NCBI GenBank assembly: GCA_030633185.1
Contig: DAOVTG010000046.1
Location: 1 to 13,058 of the forward strand
From: Deltaproteobacteria bacterium
GTDB lineage: Bacteria; Desulfobacterota; Anaeroferrophillalia; Anaeroferrophillales; Tharpellaceae
Direction of reading: 5' to 3'
Length of the DNA: 13,058 nt
Shown: positions 7,699-13,058 of the stretch, in pieces
Numbering within the stretch: the stretch's first letter is position 1
How the letters are laid out: each line of letters opens with the position of its first letter
Notes under the pieces: model-generated
Databases searched by the model: none
The model's input: the letters and a program-made list of their open reading frames with translations, nothing else
Told to the model about the DNA's origin: nothing
Program-made: the position numbers and the translations under genes

Positions 7699-8581
7699 AA
7701 AGAGTAAGCGGCGTGGACGGATTAGTAATAGTCGTACAGATGTTAGGCGTGCCCGCCGCCCGCAATCAAAAAGCAGCAATCGTAAGCTGTTGTTGCTTCT
7801 GGCCTTTAGCTGCATCCTAGGACTTGGCGGCGGAGCTTTATGGCTCTGGTGGCCGACACTTGTTGCCGGCGCCGATGGTTGGTTGAAGGGGCGCGAAGAT
7901 TTTCTGGTCAAAGAGATTATTGTTCATGGTAATTGTCGCAGTTCTCGGTTGGAAATTGTCAAGGTTTTAGGTCTGGCTCCCAGACAGCTGATTTTTACTT
8001 TTGATCTTAAGAAAGCACAAGGCCGGGTGGATGCTCTTCCTTTTATTGAGGAAACCCGAATTCATCGACGTTGGCCCGATCGCCTGGAGATTAAAGTTAA
8101 AGAGCGTCAACCCAAAGCCCTGCTCTATCTGGACAAGCTCTATCTGGTTGATGAGAAGGGAAGGGTGATTGCTCCGGTACCGGAAGCTGAAAGACTCGAT
8201 TTTCCGCTCATCAACGGAGTCTCCATGGCTCAGTGGAAAAATCAGCCTGAAGTCTGGAGCCGGTTGTTGAGAAAAGCTCTTGATCTGCTTAACCTTTGGG
8301 AAAAAAAAGGGCGAGAATGGCCTGAAAAAGTCGCCCAGATTGGTCTTGACGAGGTCTGTGGATTAACGGTTTTTACAACCGATATGGATTGGGAGTTACA
8401 GTTGGGGTTAGAGAGTTTTGACGAACGTCTTGAGCATTGGCGAAAGATCCTGAAGGTGCTCGGGGAGAGATCGGCGGCGGTTAAATATTTTGATTGTACC
8501 GGAATCGGTTCGGTAGTGGTTGGTCTAAGACCGCAAACGATTAGAGATGACGAGAGGGCGGAGGAACATGGTCAAAAATGA
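7670..8581 (+). CDS. ftsQ: Cell division protein FtsQ (DivIB-like, POTRA domain)
   Basis: FtsQ is a single-pass inner-membrane divisome protein that links FtsA/FtsZ to FtsB, FtsL and the septal synthases. The product is up to 303 residues. It has a very basic cytoplasmic tail (1-39), one membrane segment (about 40-61), a POTRA domain (about 78-147, from FLVKEIIVHGN to IKVKERQP, including the typical FIEETRIHRRWPDRLEI), and a C-terminal FtsQ domain. The family diverges in sequence, but this pattern between ddl and ftsA is decisive. The start is uncertain. GTG 7670 is listed; TTG 7679 or 7685 would also fit, and 7679 has AAGG (7667-7670) at an 8-bp spacing. All lie within ddl, so coupling is likely. 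Confidence 0.93.
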   Translation: MPVLILPRSEKSKRRGRISNSRTDVRRARRPQSKSSNRKLLLLLAFSCILGLGGGALWLWWPTLVAGADGWLKGREDFLVKEIIVHGNCRSSRLEIVKVLGLAPRQLIFTFDLKKAQGRVDALPFIEETRIHRRWPDRLEIKVKERQPKALLYLDKLYLVDEKGRVIAPVPEAERLDFPLINGVSMAQWKNQPEVWSRLLRKALDLLNLWEKKGREWPEKVAQIGLDEVCGLTVFTTDMDWELQLGLESFDERLEHWRKILKVLGERSAAVKYFDCTGIGSVVVGLRPQTIRDDERAEEHGQK

Positions 8582-9797
8582 AAAGATGGTTGTCGGTCTT
8601 GATCTGGGAACGACGAAAACCTGCGTCCTGGTGGGCTTGTGGAGTGAGGAAGGGCTCGAAGTGGTGGGTTTTGGTACAGCACCTTCGATCGGCTTGCGTA
8701 AAGGGGTAGTGGTTAATCTTGATAGTACGGTAGCCTCAATTCGTCAAGCTGTTGAAGAGGCTGAAAAGATGTGTGGCCAAAAAATCAAGGTCATTCAGAC
8801 CGGTATTGCCGGCAGTCATCTTCAGGGTCTGAACAGCCGTGGTATTATCGGGGTCAAGGATCGAGAAGTCAGTGCTCGCGATGTCGAGCAAGTTTTAGAA
8901 GCAGCTCGAGCCGTGGCCATCCCTATGGATCGTGAGGTGATCAATATTATTCCCCAGCAATTCTTTCTTGATGATCAGGAGGGCGTGGTTGATCCGGTTG
9001 GTATGTCCGGGGTGCGACTTGAGGTTGATGTTCATATTGTCATGGCGGCGGCGGCTTCTTTACAAAATATCTACCGCTGTTGTAATCGAGCCGGACTTGA
9101 AGTTCAGGGGGTTGTTTTACAGCAGCTGGCATCAAGTCGGGCGGTTTTGACTACCGAGGAGCAGGAATTAGGGGTTGTGCTGATTGATATTGGTGGCGGA
9201 ACTACCGATATTGCAGTTTTTACTGATGGTAGTATCAGATATACTGCATCTCTTCCTCTCGGCGGAAATCAGGTAACCAACGATATTGCTATCGGTTTGC
9301 GGACACCGAAGGATTCGGCTGAGAAGATTAAACGAAATTTTGGTTGTACGACGACGCTCATAGTTGATCAGGATGAAGTGATAGAAGTTCCGAGTGTCGG
9401 AGGTCGGCCGCCACGGAAACTATCGCGCCAGATTTTGGGTGAAATTATCGAACCTCGGTTGGAGGAGATTTTTGAGCTGGCGAATCGGGAACTCCATAAG
9501 TCAGGGGTCTACGATCAGATGGTTTCCGGGGTTGTTATAACCGGAGGTACTGCGTTGTTGTCGGGAACTGCGGAATTGGCTGAAAAAGTCTTTGAACTAC
9601 AGGCTCGGGTCGGTTTTCCCGAAGGTAAAGGGCGGGGTTTTGAAGCGGTCAAAAATCCAATGTATGCGACCGCCGTCGGTCTGCTCCAATGTGCTGGTGA
9701 AGGACAATCAACAATTCGGCGCAGCGGCAATTTCAGTCGTTTTGAGATGGGCGGTTTTTGGGGAAGATTTTGGGAGTGGTTGAAGGATTTTTTTTAG
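8568..9797 (+). CDS. ftsA: Cell division protein FtsA (actin-like Z-ring tether)
   Basis: FtsA is an actin-fold ATPase that anchors FtsZ filaments to the inner membrane and recruits later divisome proteins. The 409-residue product has the phosphate-1 motif GLDLGTTKT (10-18), phosphate-2 IDIGGGTTDIAVF (206-218) and the adenosine motif VITGGTALLSG (323-333). It ends in a short aromatic amphipathic helix, GGFWGRFWEWLKDFF (395-409), the expected membrane-targeting sequence. ATG 8568 is preferred because GGAGG (8560-8564) stands just before it and because the N terminus then matches the family. An in-frame ATG at 8547 lies upstream of that ribosome site. The gene overlaps the end of ftsQ by 14 bp. 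ftsZ follows after 90 bp. Confidence 0.96.
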   Translation: MVKNEKMVVGLDLGTTKTCVLVGLWSEEGLEVVGFGTAPSIGLRKGVVVNLDSTVASIRQAVEEAEKMCGQKIKVIQTGIAGSHLQGLNSRGIIGVKDREVSARDVEQVLEAARAVAIPMDREVINIIPQQFFLDDQEGVVDPVGMSGVRLEVDVHIVMAAAASLQNIYRCCNRAGLEVQGVVLQQLASSRAVLTTEEQELGVVLIDIGGGTTDIAVFTDGSIRYTASLPLGGNQVTNDIAIGLRTPKDSAEKIKRNFGCTTTLIVDQDEVIEVPSVGGRPPRKLSRQILGEIIEPRLEEIFELANRELHKSGVYDQMVSGVVITGGTALLSGTAELAEKVFELQARVGFPEGKGRGFEAVKNPMYATAVGLLQCAGEGQSTIRRSGNFSRFEMGGFWGRFWEWLKDFF

Positions 9798-9875
9798 GAG
9801 TTTCGAGATCCGGGATATTTATAAGTTTTTAAGGGTTGATTTAGGGTGATGGCATCTTTAGAGGTAACTAAAGGG

Positions 9876-9884
9876 GGGAGAAGG
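9876..9884 (+). promoter_or_regulatory. Ribosome binding site of ftsZ (decides the start)
   Basis: A purine-rich GGGAGAAGG stretch stands just before ATG 9888; its GGGAG is 7 bp from the start. In-frame GTG 9846 and ATG 9849 would add 13-14 residues with no FtsZ character. Confidence 0.7.
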
Positions 9885-9887
9885 GCG

Positions 9888-11150
9888 ATGACATTTGAAT
9901 TTGAAGAGAGTGGAAGTCTGGCAGCTTGTATCAAGGTGATTGGCGTTGGTGGTGGTGGTGGTAATGCCGTTGACAACATGATTGTCGCAAATCTGGAGGG
10001 GGTTGATTTCGTCGTTGCGAATACTGATGCGCAAGATCTTAACGCATCGAAGGCCCAGTCCCGGATTCAGCTCGGCAGTCGTATGACCAAGGGTTTAGGG
10101 GCCGGTGCCAATCCTGATATCGGTCGCAGTGCGGCTATCGAAGACGCGGAACAAATTACCGAACTCCTCGCTGGCGCTGATATGGTTTTTGTCACGGCCG
10201 GTATGGGTGGCGGTACGGGAACCGGCGGGGCGCCAGTGGTAGCCCAGTTGGCTCGCGAAGCCGGAGCCCTGGTGATTGGCGTGGCAACCAAGCCTTTCAG
10301 TTTTGAAGGCAAGAAGAAAATGCGGGTTGCCGAGGCCGGTTTGGAAAGTTTACGGGAAAATGTTGACGCTTTGATCACGATTCCTAATCAGCGTCTGCTC
10401 AATACAGTCTGCAAGGATACCACAGCGGTTGATGCTTTTAGGCAGGCCGATGATGTCTTACTGCAAGCGGTGCGCAGCATCTCCGATCTGATTAATGTGC
10501 ACGGTCAGATAAACCTCGATTTCCAAGATGTCAAAACGGTTATGGGTAATACCGGGATGGCCTTGATGGGAACCGGTATGGCGAGCGGCGAAAATAGGGC
10601 TGTGGAAGCGGCCCAGAGGGCGATAGCCTCGCCTTTATTGGAAGATTTGAGTATTCAAGGGGCCCGTGGGGTAATCATCAATATCGCCGCGGCTACTGAG
10701 GTGACTCTGCATGAGATTGATGAGGCCGCCACCCTGATTCAAGAAGAGGCGCACGAAGAAGCCGATGTTATCTGGGGGGTCGTGATTGATGATTCTTTGG
10801 GTGAAAATCTTCGGGTGACCGTGATTGCCACGGGTTTTGACCAAGTTCAGCGAACTGTTTCGGGCGTCAGGGGGCCGGGTCTCGGACTGGCCGGCAAATA
10901 TCCACTCGGATCCCGTCGCGAAAATCTTGATCGTCCCACCTTTATAGCACGTCAGGAAGAGAATTTAGCTCCTGAATCTAAATATGAGGTTCACGATATC
11001 GACAGGATAGCGAATTTTAAGATGCCGGGTGATGATATTCATGAAATTCCGCAGATGATGAAAAAGGTTGTGGGTTCATCTGAAGGCGAGTTCGAAGGAA
11101 CGGTTGATGACTATGATATTCCGGCTTTTATCCGCCGTCAACTGGATTGA
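9888..11150 (+). CDS. ftsZ: Cell division protein FtsZ (tubulin-like GTPase)
   Basis: FtsZ is the cytoplasmic GTPase that polymerises into the Z-ring. The 420-residue product starts MTFEFEES, then IKVIGVGGGGGNAVDNM (15-31). It has NTDAQDL (45-51), the tubulin signature GGGTGTG (107-113), TKPFSFEGKKK, the T7 loop NLDFQD (209-214) that completes GTP hydrolysis in the next subunit, and GNTGMALMGTG. A variable linker (about 320-405) precedes the conserved C-terminal peptide DDYDIPAFIRRQLD (407-420), which binds FtsA. All catalytic elements are intact. The residue after the signature is Gly114 where Ala or Ser is usual. It is the last gene of the cluster, closed by a terminator about 95 bp downstream. 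Confidence 0.98.
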   Translation: MTFEFEESGSLAACIKVIGVGGGGGNAVDNMIVANLEGVDFVVANTDAQDLNASKAQSRIQLGSRMTKGLGAGANPDIGRSAAIEDAEQITELLAGADMVFVTAGMGGGTGTGGAPVVAQLAREAGALVIGVATKPFSFEGKKKMRVAEAGLESLRENVDALITIPNQRLLNTVCKDTTAVDAFRQADDVLLQAVRSISDLINVHGQINLDFQDVKTVMGNTGMALMGTGMASGENRAVEAAQRAIASPLLEDLSIQGARGVIINIAAATEVTLHEIDEAATLIQEEAHEEADVIWGVVIDDSLGENLRVTVIATGFDQVQRTVSGVRGPGLGLAGKYPLGSRRENLDRPTFIARQEENLAPESKYEVHDIDRIANFKMPGDDIHEIPQMMKKVVGSSEGEFEGTVDDYDIPAFIRRQLD

Positions 11151-11243
11151 TTTTTATTTGCAGTTTGTAGCTCTAAAGTATTTTTCTGCTATCCCTCTAA
11201 GATGAAGGGGGCCGTAAATTCTGCTGATACCATCTGTCTGCCT

Positions 11244-11287
11244 AAAAAAGCGGGCTGTTTCCTTTATTGGAAATAGCCCGCTTTTTT
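11244..11287 (+). terminator. Intrinsic terminator after ftsZ
   Basis: A 13-bp stem, GCGGGCTGTTTCC (11250-11262) with GGAAATAGCCCGC (11269-11281), has one G-U wobble in RNA, a 6-base loop, and a T run at 11282-11287. An A run at 11244-11249 precedes it, so it can also end transcripts arriving from the - strand pseudogene. It marks the boundary between the dcw cluster and the decayed region. Confidence 0.95.
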
Positions 11288-11305
11288 AATGTAACAGTTT
11301 TATTG

Positions 11306-12255
11306 TTAAAATAAATCAGTAGTGATTAAATATTTATTTAACGTTTTCTGGTTTGCTATGCCCAGTTTTTGGCATATTTTCGTTTTTGAAAGTCCACGAT
11401 TGTTGAGTTGGTTGTAAACGTGATTGATGTAGTCTCCTCTTAATATATCCCGCCAGCTCTCTCACGTTGCCAGGCCATTCGTGTTTCAGGAAAGAATCTG
11501 TGTGCGAAGTGAAAAAGTTGATGGTGCAATAGCGCTCTCTTGGATATTCTCTCCCTATTTTATATGTAAGGTGAGTCACAAGATACAAAAAATCACCCTT
11601 TAATTGTCTTAGGGGTGGGACGGTTAAATTTTTCTCCGCAATTCTAAAATAGAGATCTTTTCGAAATTGATTGCTTTTGAATTTATGCTTCAGTAAATCT
11701 GATTGCGCGGCTCCAATGACCCTGATGTCTGCTTATGGTTCCGTAGGGTTTCTCTCTTCTCGGGCTGAGATCATGCAGAAAGAAGGCGATGGCTTCTTTC
11801 ACGGTTCCGGTTTCTCCTGATAAAAGTACGCTTATGTCGTCAGCTTTTGCGAGTCTGTGAAGCTCTTTTTTGAGGTTTGTGATGAGAGGTGAACGGCCTT
11901 CAATGGCCGGTTAACTTTTGGTGTAGTTTATCAGTGAATTTTTATGTTTTTGGAGGAATTCTTTTTTTGTAAGAGATAAGTCCTTGATGCCTTCCGTTAA
12001 CGGGTTCGAGTCGAAGCGTCCATTTGCATCTCCTAAGAATGACCGGGTAATCTTGTGTCGCAGAAAGTCTTCGTATGTGAGTGACTTTTGACTCTTTGAA
12101 TCTCTGTCTAGGTTGCTGGAAAGATCGTTTTCCAGGGGTTCTGAGGGAACGTCGCAATGATGTTCGACTCCAGGAATTCCCTTGCATATCTTTCCGATGC
12201 TTTTTTCGTTTGCAGTCGTAAACCAATTTATTCGGGTATGCCCGTTTTTTGTTAA
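11306..12255 (-). pseudogene. Decayed sigma-54 activator (NtrC-family enhancer-binding protein)
   Basis: Read on the - strand, three frames join to give a recognisable activator. Frame one (12255 down to about 11730) has 114 codons of unrecognised N-terminal sequence. An in-frame TAA follows at 11913-11911, and then the start of an AAA+ domain with the Walker A GETGTVKE (11817-11794) in place of GETGTGKE. Frame two, from 11729, resumes at DIRVIGAAQSDL and runs through FRKDLYFRI, VPPLRQL and HEWPGNVREL. The third frame gives a Fis-type helix-turn-helix (LSKTKICQKLGI, then TLNKYL) ending at 11306. The stretch between KPYGT and DIRVIG is missing, which removes Walker B and the GAFTGA loop. With a stop, a deletion, two frame changes and no start codon, it cannot be functional. 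Confidence 0.9.
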
Positions 12256-12299
12256 TTATCAATATCTAAATTTAAACTGACTGATATGTAGATGTTATC

Positions 12300-12313
12300 C
12301 AGCTATCTAGCTG
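12300..12313. promoter_or_regulatory. Perfect palindrome, candidate activator binding site
   Basis: CAGCTA-TC-TAGCTG is a perfect inverted repeat in the gap between the divergent activator pseudogene and the HAD gene. GTTA and TAAC nearby extend it imperfectly. It is centred roughly 78 bp upstream of the start site predicted from the candidate sigma-54 promoter, a plausible place for an enhancer site. The role is inferred from position only. Confidence 0.4.
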
Positions 12314-12357
12314 TAACTATAGTGATATTTAATGTTATTGAAGATTGCCTATAGAGC

Positions 12358-12375
12358 TTGGCACAGAAAAAGCAA
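12358..12375 (+). promoter_or_regulatory. Candidate sigma-54 (-24/-12) promoter
   Basis: TTGGCAC at 12358-12364 is a full match to the -24 element. GG (12360-12361) and GC (12372-12373) are separated by exactly 10 bp, as sigma-54 promoters require. The -12 half, AAGCA, is weaker than the TTGCA consensus. It points at the HAD gene start at 12427, and a sigma-54 activator remnant lies divergently next to it, which strengthens the call. A TATAAT at 12377-12382 is a competing sigma-70 -10 box but lacks a properly spaced -35. Confidence 0.55.
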
Positions 12376-12413
12376 TTATAATTTAGATAACACTTTAAAT
12401 ATACCAACAGATG

Positions 12414-12418
12414 AAGGA
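12414..12418 (+). promoter_or_regulatory. Ribosome binding site of the HAD gene remnant
   Basis: AAGGA stands 8 bp before ATG 12427. It supports this ATG as the original start of the interrupted HAD gene. Confidence 0.6.
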
Positions 12419-12426
12419 AATTGACA

Positions 12427-12737
12427 ATGAAAGAGTGGATTGGTGTAGACCTGGACGGAACCTTGATGGCTAAGTAAAAAGTCCGATCTACTGCGCTGTT
12501 GTGGTTTTTCAGGCACTCGACATACTATATGTATGGTCTCGCGCCTGAAAAACCACAACATCTTGTATCTCGAAATTTTTACTTAGCCATCCCGTGACTT
12601 TTTACGAGGGCATCAACCTTAGCTTATTACGAAATCTGGCAAGGAGCAGAATATATTGGGGTGCCGATAAAACCAATGCTCGACAGAGTAAAAAATGGCT
12701 CTCCCGCGGAAAAACTGTCAAAATTTTTACGGCCCGC
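12427..12737 (+). pseudogene. HAD-superfamily phosphatase gene, broken by the repeat and a frameshift
   Basis: ATG 12427 opens MKEWIGVDLDGTL, which carries HAD motif I (Asp8, Asp10 in DLDGT). The palindromic repeat then interrupts the gene and brings a stop at 12475-12477. After the repeat the frame resumes as AYYEIWQGAEYIGVP and continues to MLDRVK. A one-base shift in a run of six A's (12690-12695) is then needed to reach KKWLSRGKTVKIFTAR, the expected motif II region of small HAD proteins beginning with a GVDLDGTLA-type motif. Homology stops at 12737, where AAA ATPase sequence takes over, so motifs III and IV are lost. The substrate is unknown. The strong motif I and the continuity across the repeat make the family call firm. 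Confidence 0.85.
12463..12616. repeat. Palindromic repeat, copy B, inserted in the HAD gene
   Basis: This is the complete copy. It runs from TTGATG (12463-12468) to CATCAA (12611-12616). Nested inverted repeats are visible: GATGGCTAAGTAAAAA (12465-12480) against TTTTTACTTAGCCATC (12576-12591), and the 17-bp stem 12498-12514 against 12543-12559. A right-hand tail at about 12592-12610 has no left counterpart. AACCTT borders the element on both sides (12459-12464 and 12615-12620), overlapping its ends. The target duplication is therefore between 2 bp (CC) and 6 bp, depending on where the true ends lie. It has no coding capacity, so it must have been moved by an enzyme supplied elsewhere. Confidence 0.92.
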
Positions 12738-13058
12738 CGGGAACCGGGGAAAGTCAGTTGGCTCGATATATTGCTTCCCGTATTGATCGGGAAATTGTCA
12801 GCAAAAGTATCAGTGATTTAATGGATCCATATGTTGGAGGAACCGAAAAAAATATCCGTGATGTCTTTTTAGAAGCCGAATCCAAGGATGCGCTGCTGAT
12901 CTTTGATGAAGTTGATGGCATCATTTTTGACCGGGAACGCGCCCAGTGTTCATGGGAAATAAGCCATACAAATGAATTCCTGCTGCAAATGGTGCGTTTT
13001 AGAGGCGTCCTTATCTGCACAACCAACCGTTTGACCGGCAAAGACAAAGCTTCTATCC
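12695..13058 (+). pseudogene. AAA-family ATPase, 5'-truncated, running off the window
   Basis: One frame is open from ATG 12695 to the window end (121 codons, no stop). Family resemblance begins at residue 11: FYGPPGTGES (Walker A), then ARYIASRIDREIV, DPYVGGTEKNIRDVF, Walker B LLIFDEVD (67-74), SWEISHTNEFLLQM, and sensor 1 CTTNR (108-112). This matches a stand-alone AAA ATPase core of the SpoVK/Ycf46 kind. Only ten unrelated residues precede Walker A, so the normal N terminus is missing; that DNA is HAD gene in another frame. The Walker A lysine is Glu19 (GAA for AAA), which should abolish ATP binding. The rest of the core has no frameshift in the window. The partner and process are unknown. 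Confidence 0.82.

Noticed and set aside
11212..11286. 24-codon open frame between ftsZ and the terminator
   Set aside because: It runs into the terminator stem and has no recognisable features or convincing ribosome site.
11334..11588. 84-codon open frame on the - strand as a separate gene
   Set aside because: It is the middle frame of the sigma-54 activator pseudogene; the matching upstream and downstream parts lie in other frames.
11942..12262. 106-codon open frame on the - strand
   Set aside because: Its translation is very basic and resembles nothing. The adjacent frame runs continuously toward the Walker A region and is the better reading.
12358..12382. Sigma-70 promoter using TTGGCA and TATAAT
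   Set aside because: The spacer is only 13 bp, and TTGCCT further upstream gives 26 bp. The sigma-54 spacing is exact. The TATAAT box is kept as a caveat.
12594..12821. 75-codon open frame on the + strand as an intact small gene
   Set aside because: It starts inside the repeat. Only its middle (KKWLSRGKTVKIFTAR) has homology, to the HAD family, and its tail is AAA sequence out of frame.
12754..13047. 97-codon open frame on the - strand
   Set aside because: It is antisense to the AAA ATPase core and has no coding character.

Overview
The window holds most of a division and cell wall (dcw) cluster, all on the + strand, followed by a decayed accessory region. The order is murD, ftsW, murG, murC, a small BON-domain lipoprotein gene, murB, ddl, ftsQ, ftsA and ftsZ. 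The separate murB and ddl genes just before ftsQAZ, the lipoprotein signal and the protein sequences suggest a Gram-negative bacterium, probably of the Desulfobacterota (former Deltaproteobacteria). That assignment comes from gene order and family resemblance only; no database was searched.

Layout. Positions 1-139 are one copy of a palindromic repeat, cut by the window edge. Positions 197-5180 carry murD-ftsW-murG-murC, tightly packed with overlaps. Positions 5181-5510 have no gene and are mostly a composite of two 83-bp inverted REP-like units. Positions 5511-11150 carry the lipoprotein gene, murB, ddl, ftsQ, ftsA and ftsZ, ended by a strong intrinsic terminator at 11244-11287. The remainder (11306-13058) is genetic wreckage: a sigma-54 activator pseudogene on the - strand; a candidate sigma-54 promoter pointing the other way; a HAD-family phosphatase gene broken by a second copy of the palindromic repeat and by a frameshift; and a 5'-truncated AAA ATPase that runs off the window.

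How the genes work together. MurC and MurD add L-Ala and D-Glu to UDP-MurNAc, which MurB makes. Ddl supplies D-Ala-D-Ala. MurG makes lipid II and FtsW polymerises it at the septum. FtsZ forms the ring, FtsA ties it to the membrane, and FtsQ links it to the periplasmic divisome. Overlapping ends (murD/ftsW, ftsW/murG, ddl/ftsQ, ftsQ/ftsA) suggest translational coupling.

The most interesting signals are outside the housekeeping genes. Near-identical repeats (137 of 139 positions) flank the whole cluster in direct orientation. The right copy sits inside the HAD gene so cleanly that the uninterrupted coding sequence can be reconstructed. The HAD remnant then passes into the AAA remnant at a 14-bp stretch that reads sensibly in both frames, as expected of a microhomology deletion. 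The sigma-54 activator, the candidate sigma-54 promoter and the HAD gene look like the ruins of one regulated module. No intact new defence or metabolic system was found.
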